A program made the translations under genes and the position numbers. This document shows positions 1 through 7,793 of a stretch of DNA of 47,170 nucleotides, piece by piece (within the stretch, counting starts at the first letter, position 1; each line of letters begins with the position of its first letter). Source of the DNA: an uncultured Desulfuromonadales bacterium (GTDB lineage Bacteria; Desulfobacterota; Desulfuromonadia; Desulfuromonadales; Geopsychrobacteraceae); contig CALZHR010000100.1 in the NCBI GenBank assembly GCA_945787335.1, forward strand, positions 1-47,170. The letters are read 5' to 3'. Under the pieces are notes generated by a model, which saw only the letters and a list, made by a program, of their open reading frames with translations, was not told where the DNA came from and did no database searches.

Positions 1-244
1 AATCTTTGCTCCTTCTGGTGGTATGCAGAATTGCCGCAATAAAGAGTACGGTACTGATCCCCGCGCCGATGGTCGCCTCGGTAAAGGCGACGTCGACCGC
101 ACCCATAATCGCCCAGAGTAGACACATCAGGAAGCTGTAGACACCGTAGATAACGGTCGCCGCGAGCAAGTCCTTGACAGTGATCGCAGCGATGCCGCAG
201 ATCACGATCAGGGTCAGAACCATCAGGTCGACGACGGGCATCAT
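1..244 (-). CDS. Mrp/MBH antiporter subunit, DUF4040 (MbhD/MnhB-like), partial
   Basis: The 3' part of this gene lies outside the window. The visible 81 residues start at ATG 244 and show two hydrophobic segments followed by the motif DVAFTEATIGAGIS, which is typical of the MbhD/DUF4040 subunit of Mrp-type Na+/H+ antiporters and membrane-bound hydrogenases. The start codon overlaps the stop of mnhG in an ATGA arrangement, so translation is probably coupled. By family knowledge it is an integral membrane part of a multi-subunit cation/proton antiporter. It could be the N-terminal part of a fused MnhB; the missing end would decide this. Confidence 0.8.
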   Translation of the reverse strand, partial: MMPVVDLMVLTLIVICGIAAITVKDLLAATVIYGVYSFLMCLLWAIMGAVDVAFTEATIGAGISTVLFIAAILHTTRRSKD

Positions 245-564
245 GAGCGTTTACCCTTCTTCTTCCAGGGTTCAACCCCGAGAATCAGCGCCGCTTCGGT
301 AATCGCATGGGTCGCGGTCGGACTGGCAACAAAAATGAAAATGGCAATCAGCAGAATTTTCAGGCTGACCAGCACCGAGGCGAGGGTGAAATCCTGCAGG
401 TTGTAAAGGGCGACGCCGATAATCACCAGCTCGGCGGCCAGCGAATCACATTTGCCCGCCGCATGCATCCGGGTGTAGAAGTCGGGCAGCCGCAGCACGC
501 CGACCACCCCGACAAAAAAGAAGAACAGGCCGGCCAGAATAAAGGCGATAGCAAGGTAACTCAT
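241..564 (-). CDS. mnhG: Na+/H+ antiporter subunit G
   Basis: This 107-residue membrane protein belongs to the MnhG/MrpG/PhaG family, a small subunit of the Mrp cation/proton antiporter in the inner membrane. It has three hydrophobic segments (about residues 4-24, 42-60 and 64-84). The family-typical stretch GVLRLPDFYTRMHAAGK follows the first of them. The ATG at 564 overlaps the mnhF stop (ATGA), and its own TGA overlaps the next start, so E, F, G and the DUF4040 gene form one tightly coupled operon. Family assignment is secure; the transported ion cannot be read from the sequence. Confidence 0.92.
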   Translation of the reverse strand: MSYLAIAFILAGLFFFFVGVVGVLRLPDFYTRMHAAGKCDSLAAELVIIGVALYNLQDFTLASVLVSLKILLIAIFIFVASPTATHAITEAALILGVEPWKKKGKRS

Positions 565-860
565 GAGTCACCTCCGACCACTTCATCCTGATATTCGTGG
601 CGCTTGCGGATGAAGAACTTGGATGCCCCCAGGGTGGCGATAAAGTTGAGCAGCGCGTAAGCGACCGCCAGGTCGACAAACATCCCCAGATCCTCATACA
701 GGATGCCGATCAGCAGCAGCAGCACAGTCGTCTTGGTGCCGACCACGTTGGCGCTTAAGATCCGGTCGAGAATGCTCGGCCCGAAAATCAGCCGGTAAAG
801 GCTGACCAGAATCAGCAGGATCAGCGCGATGGTAATTCCGAAGATAATCCGCTCTGCCAT
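561..860 (-). CDS. mnhF: Na+/H+ antiporter subunit F
   Basis: This 99-residue protein of the MnhF/MrpF family has three predicted transmembrane segments and the family motif GPSILDRILSANVVGTKT after the first of them. It is a small inner-membrane subunit of the Mrp antiporter. The start ATG at 860 shares a base with the mnhE TAA stop (TAATG), and the stop overlaps the mnhG start. The order E-F-G followed by DUF4040 matches Mrp/MBH-type operons in anaerobes. Its length is normal for the family. Confidence 0.92.
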   Translation of the reverse strand: MAERIIFGITIALILLILVSLYRLIFGPSILDRILSANVVGTKTTVLLLLIGILYEDLGMFVDLAVAYALLNFIATLGASKFFIRKRHEYQDEVVGGDS

Positions 861-1339
861 TATTGAATCTCCAGCGCCCGGGCGATCCGCTCTTCCATCT
901 CACCCGGCAGAGCTTCGGCGGCCTCGGCGGTCAGGGCATAGACGGTGAACTCGTCCTCGTGGATATTGACGGTGATGGTTCCCGGCGTCAGGGTGATCGA
1001 CTGGGCCATGGAAACTTTGGCAATCGGCCGGGTCAGCTTGGACTTGAAACGGAACAGGTGAGGGTCGATTTTTTCCAGCATCTGCGGATGCAGAATAACG
1101 TACGCGACCTGCAGGTTGGCGAGGATGATCTCCTTCACCAGCCAGGGGAAGTAGAGGGCCAGACCGACCAGTTCCCGCACCCAGGGTTTGCCGTGCTCGG
1201 GAAACAGCAGCTCCGAACTGAAGTGGGCCACCAGCAGGCAGCAGAGCACCCCCAGGGAGAAATGGAAGGCATCGAACATGCCGGACATGACCACCCAGAA
1301 GCCCAGCATGATGACAAAGGTGGCAATTTTCGCCTTCAT
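860..1339 (-). CDS. mnhE: Na+/H+ antiporter subunit E
   Basis: This is a 159-residue MnhE/MrpE-family protein. The N-terminal part is hydrophobic (two to three membrane segments up to about residue 65), followed by a cytoplasmic region containing the family signatures LTPGTITVNI and FTVYAL. The start is placed at ATG 1339 (MKAKIATF), because the longer reading frame upstream encodes a non-hydrophobic, Arg-rich extension unlike the family. It is the first gene of the visible minus-strand operon, so the promoter should lie in the 1340-1802 gap. MnhE is thought to help assembly of the antiporter. Confidence 0.9.
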   Translation of the reverse strand: MKAKIATFVIMLGFWVVMSGMFDAFHFSLGVLCCLLVAHFSSELLFPEHGKPWVRELVGLALYFPWLVKEIILANLQVAYVILHPQMLEKIDPHLFRFKSKLTRPIAKVSMAQSITLTPGTITVNIHEDEFTVYALTAEAAEALPGEMEERIARALEIQ

Positions 1340-1802
1340 GATCTCGTATCCCGATTCTAATCGAACAAACAGACAAAGCCGCAGCTTCCGTAGGGAGCAA
1401 CGAACACTGACAAACAACAAAACAATTTTTCTCACCGGCCCGAACTGCGCAGTCTGTATGCAGTATACATATGGGGGTGGAAAAAAAATGAGCAGGCGAA
1501 ACCTGCAGGCCCGCTATTTTTTATTTCCGTCGCGCGGTTTCGATTTCCGCCCGGAGGAATCGACGACATGGCCGGAAAACGCCTCAACAATGGACAGGTT
1601 GGGGCTTCGCGGGGTAGTCTTAAAATCACGGAAAAACGTCACATATCTAGCATGAGCTGTTGGCGAAGGTCAAGCGAATCCGCTGTTCTAAATTAGTCGA
1701 TCAGGGCTCTTGACAGCGCAAACCTTCACCGTAAAAATACCGGCAGAAAAGAACTTGATTTTAAAACCTGATTCTATTTCTTCAAAATACAAGGACCCGA
1801 CA
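1340..1802. other. Divergent intergenic region between mnhE and the amidase gene
   Basis: This 463-nt stretch holds no convincing gene. It must carry the promoter of the mnh operon (minus) and of the amidase (plus). It is more AT-rich than its neighbours and has A- and T-runs around 1480-1525. A short hairpin (GCAGG, five-base loop, CCTGC) near 1493-1507 precedes a T-run when read on the minus strand and could be a weak leader terminator, but the stem is only 5 bp. Confidence 0.5.
1710..1737 (+). promoter_or_regulatory. Candidate sigma-70 promoter for the amidase gene
   Basis: A perfect -35 box TTGACA (1710-1715) is followed after 16 bp by TAAAAA (1732-1737). The amidase start codon lies 66 bp downstream with nothing between. 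The -10 box is imperfect, so this rests mainly on the -35 match and position. Confidence 0.45.
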
Positions 1803-2588
1803 ATGAAACAACTGACCTGTGCAGCGATCCAGTTCAATATCAACCTCGGCTATATCGACGCCAACCTCGACAAGGCCACCGCCGCCTTGCAGCGGGTCGC
1901 GCAGCAGGGTGCACAACTGGCGGTTCTGCCGGAAATGTGGAGCTGCGGCTACGATTACCGCAACCTCGCCGACCTGGCCAGCGAAACGCCCCGCGTCCTG
2001 GAGGAAATACAAAAACAGTGCCGAAAACTGAACCTGGTCTCGGTCGGCAGCCTGCCGGAGCTTGAAGACGGCACCATCTACAACACCGCCTACGTGATTG
2101 ATAAAGGGGAACTGGTCGGCAGCTACCGCAAGCTGCACCTCTTCTCGACCATGCGTGAAGACCAGTTTCTCGGCGCCGGCCAGCAGGCGCTGGTGGCGAA
2201 AACGTCCATCGGACGGCTGGGAATCGCCATCTGCTACGACCTGCGCTTCCCCGAACTGTTCCGCAAGCTGGCCCTGGAGGGGGCAGAGATCATCTGCATC
2301 CCGGCCGAATGGCCGAAACCGCGCCAGGAGCACTGGAAGACCCTGCTGCGGGCCCGGGCGATCGAGAATCAGCTGTTCGTGGTCGCCGCCAACTGTTGCG
2401 GCGAGCAGGGCAAGCTCGACTTCTTCGGCCTCAGCCAGCTGATTTCACCGCTGGGGAATGTGCTGCAGATCGCCGGCGAGGAGGATTGCGAGCTGGTCGC
2501 GAACTTCGACTTCGGTGAAATGGAACAATATCGCGCCCAGATCAGAACCCTGGTCGACCGGCGGGACGATATTTACGGCACCCCCTGA
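1803..2588 (+). CDS. Nitrilase-superfamily amidase (omega-amidase / YafV-Nit2-like)
   Basis: This 261-residue cytosolic C-N hydrolase has the full Glu-Lys-Cys triad of the nitrilase superfamily. Glu44 sits in VLPEMW, Lys110 in YRKLHLF, and Cys144 in ICYDLRFPE. That last motif is typical of the omega-amidase and deaminated-glutathione amidase branch rather than true nitrilases. The start at ATG 1803 is preceded by AAGGA at a 7-nt spacing; the longer frame upstream lacks family similarity. It is a single gene that meets a minus-strand gene end to end. The likely role is hydrolysis of a small amide such as alpha-ketoglutaramate (metabolite repair), but the substrate cannot be fixed from sequence. 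Confidence 0.88.
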   Translation: MKQLTCAAIQFNINLGYIDANLDKATAALQRVAQQGAQLAVLPEMWSCGYDYRNLADLASETPRVLEEIQKQCRKLNLVSVGSLPELEDGTIYNTAYVIDKGELVGSYRKLHLFSTMREDQFLGAGQQALVAKTSIGRLGIAICYDLRFPELFRKLALEGAEIICIPAEWPKPRQEHWKTLLRARAIENQLFVVAANCCGEQGKLDFFGLSQLISPLGNVLQIAGEEDCELVANFDFGEMEQYRAQIRTLVDRRDDIYGTP

Positions 2589-2596
2589 GCGGTCGG

Positions 2597-2944
2597 TCAA
2601 TCGGCGAGAGGCTGGGCGTCCTTGCGATACTGAAGCGGGACATCTTCAAGGCGATCGGTAAATTGCAGGACACCTGACTCATCGACATACAGATAGCGTT
2701 GCGGTTTGGTCGCCGGCTGCTGCGCCGGTTCAGCGTTGTCGCCGATCACCTGCTCGATCGATTGCGGGCTGGTTGCCTCGATGCCGATCAACCCGAGCAG
2801 CCGAGCGCGGAAATCGACATAAAAATCCTGCACCTGCGAGAGTCCCGGCGTCTCCAGCGGCACCCGCATCAGCACCTGGTCGCCACCCATCAGCACCGCC
2901 CCGGCGACCACCACCCAGAACAGCAATCTCAACAACTTAAGCAT
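2597..2944 (-). CDS. Membrane-anchored DUF4124-like protein, unknown function
   Basis: This small protein of 115 residues starts at ATG 2944 with GAGAAGGAA just upstream. It has one N-terminal membrane segment or uncleaved signal anchor (about residues 4-22). A middle region without recognisable motifs is followed by a C-terminal stretch YLYVDESGVLQFTDR, which resembles the short DUF4124 module (Tyr-x-x-Val-Asp-x-x-Gly-Val...Phe-x-Asp) found in periplasmic or envelope proteins. It is probably anchored in the inner membrane facing the periplasm. No function is known to me. The longer upstream frame is judged non-coding. Confidence 0.7.
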   Translation of the reverse strand: MLKLLRLLFWVVVAGAVLMGGDQVLMRVPLETPGLSQVQDFYVDFRARLLGLIGIEATSPQSIEQVIGDNAEPAQQPATKPQRYLYVDESGVLQFTDRLEDVPLQYRKDAQPLAD

Positions 2945-3087
2945 TTTCCTTCTCCCGCGGCAGATAACCCGGCAAGTGTACCCCTGTGGCCGGGCAAACT
3001 CAACCGCTGGCTGACGGTTGCTATTTATCCAAGCCCTGTGCCAGAATGACCGGGTTTTGTATAAACAATCCCCCTCAAGGAGCAACA

Positions 3088-4029
3088 ATGAGTGATTCGA
3101 CATACGATGTCATCATCATCGGCGGCGGACCGGCCGGAATGACCGCCGGCCTCTACGCATCGCGCGCCATGCTGAAGTCGCTGATGCTGGAGAAGATGAT
3201 CATGGGCGGCCAGATGATGACCACCACCAAGGTGGAAAACTGGCCCGGTTACCCTGGCGGCATCGAAGGACCGGAGCTGATGATGAAATTCCAGGAGCAC
3301 TGCGTCGAGTTCGGCCTGGAGACCGGTTACGGCACGGTCGAGAAGATCATCGACAACGGCGCCAGCAAGACCCTGATCGTCGACGGCAAGGAGCTGACCT
3401 GCAAGGCGGTGATCGTCACTACCGGCGTGGTGCCACGCAAGCTCGGCCTGGAGGGGGAAGAGGCGCTGGTCGGCCGCGGCGTCTCCTACTGCGCCACCTG
3501 CGACGGCGCGTTCTTCCGCGACGTGCCGATCGCGGTGATCGGCGGCGGCGACACGGCGGCCGAGGAAGCGCTGTTCCTGACCCGTTTCGCCAGCAAGGTG
3601 ATCCTGGTGCACCGTCGTGACCAGCTGCGCGCCACCAAGATCCTGCAGGAGCGGATCCTCAAGCATGAAAAGATCGAGATCGCCTGGAACTCGGTGGTTG
3701 ACCGGCTGCTCTCCGACAACACCGGCCTGACCGGCGCCGTGCTGCGCGATACGCAGAGCGGCGAGACCCGCGAGGTTGAACTCGCAGGAATGTTCGTCGC
3801 CGTCGGCGTCACCCCGACCACCGGCTTTGTCGCCGATCTGGTTGAGTTGACCGAAGACGGTTACATCCAGGCGGGCGAGGACACCCACACCTCGGCTCCC
3901 GGCATCTTTGCCGCCGGTGACTGCCGGACCACGGTTCTCAAGCAGGTTTCCACCGCCGTCGGTGACGGCGCGGTGGCGGCGATCATGGCCGAAAAATATA
4001 TCGAGGAATTACAGCACAGCGATAACTGA
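3088..4029 (+). CDS. trxB: Thioredoxin-disulfide reductase
   Basis: A 313-residue flavoprotein that passes electrons from NADPH to thioredoxin. It has an N-terminal FAD-binding motif GGGPAGMTAG (residues 12-21), the redox-active disulfide CATC (Cys135-Cys138) and the NADPH-binding motif IGGGDTAAEEA just after it. A C-terminal ATG/GD FAD motif (FAAGDCR) is also present. The start at ATG 3088 is supported by AAGGAG 5 nt upstream. Length and domain order (FAD-NADPH-FAD) are standard for low-molecular-weight TrxB. A link to the DsbA-like selenoprotein elsewhere in the window would be speculation. Confidence 0.96.
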   Translation: MSDSTYDVIIIGGGPAGMTAGLYASRAMLKSLMLEKMIMGGQMMTTTKVENWPGYPGGIEGPELMMKFQEHCVEFGLETGYGTVEKIIDNGASKTLIVDGKELTCKAVIVTTGVVPRKLGLEGEEALVGRGVSYCATCDGAFFRDVPIAVIGGGDTAAEEALFLTRFASKVILVHRRDQLRATKILQERILKHEKIEIAWNSVVDRLLSDNTGLTGAVLRDTQSGETREVELAGMFVAVGVTPTTGFVADLVELTEDGYIQAGEDTHTSAPGIFAAGDCRTTVLKQVSTAVGDGAVAAIMAEKYIEELQHSDN

Positions 4030-4052
4030 AAAGTTCGACCATTCAATATATT

Positions 4053-4072
4053 CGGGCTCTCTGTGGAGCCCG
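4053..4072 (+). terminator. Hairpin after trxB, possible terminator or attenuator
   Basis: A perfect 7-bp stem, CGGGCTC / GAGCCCG, closes a 6-base loop 24 bp after the trxB stop. There is no clean T-tract after it, so it may be a processing or weak termination signal between trxB and yifB. Confidence 0.4.
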
Positions 4073-4099
4073 GCTTGTGCTGTTCAGGAGGGGGGACAG

Positions 4100-5635
4100 A
4101 TGCTATCCAGAGTTTCATCCGGCGCCTTGATCGGGATCGACGCCTATCCGGTTGACGTCGAAGTCGATATCGCCCAGGGGCTGCCGCAGTTTGCCACCGT
4201 CGGTCTGCCGGAAGGTGCGGTCAAGGAAAGCAAAGACCGCGTCAAGTCGGCGATCAAGAATTCCGGCTACGACTTTCCCGCCCGTAAAATCACCATCAAC
4301 CTCGCCCCGGCCGATATCCGCAAAGAAGGTACCGCCTTTGATCTGCCGATCGCCGTCGGCCTGCTCGCGGCCAGTGGGATCGTTCAGCAGGAGAGTCTGA
4401 AAAACTTCATCCTGCTCGGCGAGCTCTCTCTTGACGGCCGCATCAAGCCGGTGCGCGGCGTGCTGCCGATCGCTGTCGCCGCCCGCAGCTGGGGGGACCA
4501 GGCGTTGATCCTGCCGGCGGAGAACGCCGACGAAGGGGCGATCGTCGCCGGACCGCCACTCTATGCAGTGCGCGACCATGGCGAAGCGGTCGCGCTGATC
4601 AACGGCGAGCGGCAGTTCGAGCCCCACCACCCCGAGACGCCACCGAGCCGGGAGCAGGCCAACAACAGCGGTGAAGACTTCGCCGAAGTGCGCGGCCAGG
4701 AACACGTCAAGCGCGCCCTTGAGGTCGCCGCGGCCGGCGCCCACAACCTGCTGCTCTCCGGGCCGCCCGGCAGCGGCAAGACCATGCTCGCCCGGCGCCT
4801 GCCGACCATTCTGCCCCAGCTCAGCTTTGAAGAGGCGCTGGAAACCACCAAGATCCACTCGGTCTCCGGGCTGCTCGCCCCGCGCCACGGGCTGGTCGAA
4901 CGCCGACCGTTCCGCTCCCCGCACCACAGCATCTCTGACGCCGGGCTAATCGGCGGCGGCAGCTATCCCCGGCCGGGAGAAGTCTCCCTGGCGCACAACG
5001 GGGTGTTGTTCCTTGATGAGTTCCCCGAATTCAAAAAAAATGTGCTCGAAATGTTGCGCCAACCCCTCGAAGACGGCCAGGTCAGCATCAGTCGTGCGGC
5101 CCTGAGCCTGACCTATCCGGCCAGCTTCATGCTGGTCGCGGCGATGAACCCCTGCCCCTGCGGCTACCTCGGCGACAACCACCAGCAGCACCCCTGCAGC
5201 TGCACGCCGACCATGGTGCAGCGCTATCGCAGCAAGCTCTCGGGGCCGCTGCTCGACCGCATCGACCTGCATGTCGAGGTGCCGCGGGTACCGCACAAAG
5301 ACCTGGCCGATGTCGCCCCGGCGGAGAGCAGCGCCAGCATCCGCGCGCGGGTCGACCGCGCCCGCGACATCCAGCACAAACGCCTGAACCCATTCGGCCT
5401 GCACGCCAACGCCCAGATGCAGACCCGCCATATCGACCGCTTCTGCCGCCTCGATGCAGCCGGCAGCAAGCTGCTCGAGCAGGTCACCGACCGGATGGGG
5501 CTGTCGGCCCGCAGCTATACCCGGATCCTCAAACTGGCCCGCACCATCGCCGATCTGGCCGACTGCCGGCAGATCACCCGCGAGCACTTGGCGGAAGCGA
5601 TCCAGTACCGCGGCATCGAGCGGAACCTGTCCTAA
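4100..5635 (+). CDS. yifB: YifB/ComM-family magnesium-chelatase-like AAA+ ATPase
   Basis: A 511-residue protein with the three-part YifB/ComM architecture: an N-terminal ChlI/Lon-protease-like domain (about 20-140), a central AAA+ Mg-chelatase domain with Walker A GPPGSGKT (221-228) and Walker B FLDEF, and a C-terminal helical domain. A Cys-rich insertion (NPCPCGYLGD and a later CSC) is normal for the family. ComM of naturally transforming bacteria is a branch-migration helicase in DNA uptake; in other species the role is less clear. The start at ATG 4100 follows a strong GGAGGGGGG Shine-Dalgarno sequence. It is not part of a real Mg-chelatase complex. Confidence 0.93.
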   Translation: MLSRVSSGALIGIDAYPVDVEVDIAQGLPQFATVGLPEGAVKESKDRVKSAIKNSGYDFPARKITINLAPADIRKEGTAFDLPIAVGLLAASGIVQQESLKNFILLGELSLDGRIKPVRGVLPIAVAARSWGDQALILPAENADEGAIVAGPPLYAVRDHGEAVALINGERQFEPHHPETPPSREQANNSGEDFAEVRGQEHVKRALEVAAAGAHNLLLSGPPGSGKTMLARRLPTILPQLSFEEALETTKIHSVSGLLAPRHGLVERRPFRSPHHSISDAGLIGGGSYPRPGEVSLAHNGVLFLDEFPEFKKNVLEMLRQPLEDGQVSISRAALSLTYPASFMLVAAMNPCPCGYLGDNHQQHPCSCTPTMVQRYRSKLSGPLLDRIDLHVEVPRVPHKDLADVAPAESSASIRARVDRARDIQHKRLNPFGLHANAQMQTRHIDRFCRLDAAGSKLLEQVTDRMGLSARSYTRILKLARTIADLADCRQITREHLAEAIQYRGIERNLS

Positions 5636-5679
5636 ACCGGGCGGAAACGACAAATCGGGCATATTCAGGCCGATATAGA

Positions 5680-5707
5680 TTGACAGGGCGGCGCTAAAGT
5701 GTAGAAT
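5680..5707 (+). promoter_or_regulatory. Sigma-70-type promoter for the CBS-DUF294 gene
   Basis: TTGACA (5680-5685), a 16-bp spacer and TAGAAT (5702-5707) lie 34 bp before the next start codon. The -35 is perfect and the -10 matches five of six positions, which makes this one of the clearest promoters in the window. Confidence 0.6.
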
Positions 5708-5740
5708 TTTTAAGACCTTAGCTTTTGAGGAGCGCCACCG

Positions 5741-7186
5741 ATGTCCGAAGAGAGCACCTTCTTCCTGCCGGTCAGAGACTACTATCGCCGCGACCTGATC
5801 ACCTGCCATGTCGAGGACAAGGTGATCGACGCCGCCCAGCTGATGCGTGAGAAAAGCATTTCCAGCCTGATCGCCTGCGACGATCGGGGGGAGCCGGTCG
5901 GCATCATGACCGACCGCGACCTGCGCACCAAGGTGGTCGCCACTGGCCTCGATCCGAACGACATGGTGGTGCGCGAGATCATGAACGCGCCGGTGATATC
6001 GGCCAAGGAAGAGGACAGCCTGTTCGAGGTGCTCTACCAGATGTCGCGGCACCGGATCCACCGGGTTGGCGTGGTCAACCAGGAGAACCGGCTGGTCGGC
6101 ATCATCAACGAGTCGGACATCATCCGCCTGCAGAACCGCTCGCCGCAGCAGCTGCTGCGGTCGATCGATGAGGCCCAGACCCTCCCCGAACTGAAAACCA
6201 TCCACGATACCACCGAAGAGCTGATCTCCTACCTCAGCCGCTCCGGGGTGCGCACTAAAGACCTGGTCCGGCTGATCTCGCTGCTCAACGACCAGATCAC
6301 CCTGCAACTGATCGCGATCCTACGCCGGACCCGCTTCCCGGAACTGCCGCAGGGCTTCGCTTTCCTGGTGCTCGGCAGCGAAGGGCGCCGGGAGCAGACC
6401 CTGAAAACCGATCAGGACAATGCGATTATCTATGCCGACAATCTCAGTGCAAAGGACGTTGCCCAGGTCGAGGACTTTTCCCAGGCGCTGATCGATGCTT
6501 TGATCGAGATCGGCGTGCCGGAATGCCCGGGCGGCATCATGGCGAAAAATCCCTTCTGGCGGCGCAGCCTTTCTGCCTGGCGCGAGACGCTCGACAGCTG
6601 GATCCGCGTCCCCAGCGGCGAAAACATTCTCAACTTCAGCATGTTCTCCGATATGCGCACCCTCTGGGGCGACCCCAGCCTCGACCAGCAGCTGCGCGAC
6701 TATGTGATCCAGTGCGCCCAGGAAAACGCCATTTTCCTCGCCCACATGGCCAATAACGTCTGCCGCTTTGTCCCCCCTTTGAGCTTCTTCGGCAAAATCA
6801 AAACCGAGAAGCAGGGCGAGCATGCCGGTGAGATCGACCTGAAGAAGGCGGGGATCTTCGCGATCACCGAGGGGATCAAGACCCTGGCGCTGGAGATCGG
6901 CATCCTCGGCGGCAGCACCTCCGATAAAATTCAACAACTGCAGGAGCAGGGGATTCTCGAGAGCAAGCATTGCAAAGACCTGGAGGCCGCCTTCAACCTG
7001 CTCAGCTTCTTCCGCCTGCGCGGCCAGGTCGACGCGGTGGCGTCCGGCGAGACGCCGGACAACTTCATCTCCCCCTCCTCCCTGAACCGGGTGGAAAAGG
7101 GGCGTCTGCAGATCGCCCTGGAGGTGGTGCAATCCTTCGAGTCGACCTTGAAATCGCACTTCAACCTGAACCTGCTGCGCAGCTGA
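5741..7186 (+). CDS. CBS-domain protein with DUF294 nucleotidyltransferase-like domain
   Basis: 481 residues. Two CBS repeats (about 10-70 and 75-135; signatures GIMTDRDLR and GIINESDI) form a regulatory Bateman module that usually binds adenine nucleotides. They are followed by a DUF294 putative nucleotidyltransferase domain related to GlnD/PII uridylyltransferase (GSEGRREQTLKTDQDNAI, 212-229) and a C-terminal DUF294_C helical region. Unlike many relatives it has no N-terminal cyclic-nucleotide-binding domain. The start ATG has a GAGGAGC ribosome-binding site. Substrate and target are unknown. In other bacteria such genes often sit beside exonuclease-like or acetate/symporter genes; here it leads a short run of membrane-protein genes. 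Confidence 0.88.
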   Translation: MSEESTFFLPVRDYYRRDLITCHVEDKVIDAAQLMREKSISSLIACDDRGEPVGIMTDRDLRTKVVATGLDPNDMVVREIMNAPVISAKEEDSLFEVLYQMSRHRIHRVGVVNQENRLVGIINESDIIRLQNRSPQQLLRSIDEAQTLPELKTIHDTTEELISYLSRSGVRTKDLVRLISLLNDQITLQLIAILRRTRFPELPQGFAFLVLGSEGRREQTLKTDQDNAIIYADNLSAKDVAQVEDFSQALIDALIEIGVPECPGGIMAKNPFWRRSLSAWRETLDSWIRVPSGENILNFSMFSDMRTLWGDPSLDQQLRDYVIQCAQENAIFLAHMANNVCRFVPPLSFFGKIKTEKQGEHAGEIDLKKAGIFAITEGIKTLALEIGILGGSTSDKIQQLQEQGILESKHCKDLEAAFNLLSFFRLRGQVDAVASGETPDNFISPSSLNRVEKGRLQIALEVVQSFESTLKSHFNLNLLRS

Positions 7187-7190
7187 AGCG

Positions 7191-7793
7191 ATGGCCCGCG
7201 CGCTCTGGCTCGGCACTTTCCTGCTCGTTCTGCTCTGGTCGGCGATCGACCCGAAGGATCAGTTCACCTGGTTTCTCGAAGTGCTGCCGGCGCTGCTCGG
7301 GCTGGCGGTGCTGATCGCCACCCGTAAACGCTTCCCATTGACCCCGCTCTGCTACCTGCTGATCCTGCTGCACTGCGTGATTCTGATGGTCGGTGGTCAT
7401 TACACCTACGCCGAGGTGCCGCTGTTCGACTGGCTGCGCGGTGCCTTCGATCTTGACCGCAACAATTACGACAAGCTCGGCCACTTCGCGCAAGGCTTCG
7501 TGCCGGCGATCGTCGCCCGCGAGATCCTGGTCCGCAATCAGGTGATTCGCCGGCCGGCCTGGCGCAACTTCTTCATCGTCTGTTTCTGTCTTGCGTTCAG
7601 CGCCTTTTACGAGCTGATCGAGTGGTGGGTGGCGCTGCTCACCGGCGAAGGCGCCGAAGCGTTCCTCGGCACCCAGGGCTATGCCTGGGACACCCAGTCC
7701 GACATGCTGCTGGCACTGCTCGGCGCAATAATCGCCCTGGCGCTGCTCGGCCGCCGGCACGATCGGCAGCTGCAGCGGTTCAGGCATGACTGA
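7191..7793 (+). CDS. DUF2238 (YjdF-like) integral membrane protein
   Basis: A 200-residue inner-membrane protein with about six hydrophobic segments. It carries the family motifs YDKLGHFAQGFVPA, FYELIEWW and DTQSDMLLALLGA typical of DUF2238/YjdF proteins. The conserved His, Glu and Asp residues in those motifs suggest a functional site, but no activity has been assigned in this family. It starts 4 nt after the upstream stop and overlaps the following MFS gene by 8 nt, so the three genes are probably co-transcribed. Confidence 0.85.
   Translation: MARALWLGTFLLVLLWSAIDPKDQFTWFLEVLPALLGLAVLIATRKRFPLTPLCYLLILLHCVILMVGGHYTYAEVPLFDWLRGAFDLDRNNYDKLGHFAQGFVPAIVAREILVRNQVIRRPAWRNFFIVCFCLAFSAFYELIEWWVALLTGEGAEAFLGTQGYAWDTQSDMLLALLGAIIALALLGRRHDRQLQRFRHD

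Noticed and set aside
1432-1629. A 65-codon open frame on the minus strand upstream of mnhE
   Set aside because: No ribosome-binding site or family resemblance; it lies in an AT-rich promoter region.
4946-6307. A 453-codon open frame on the minus strand across yifB and the CBS-DUF294 gene
   Set aside because: Antisense shadow; it spans two genes on the other strand and has no recognisable domain.
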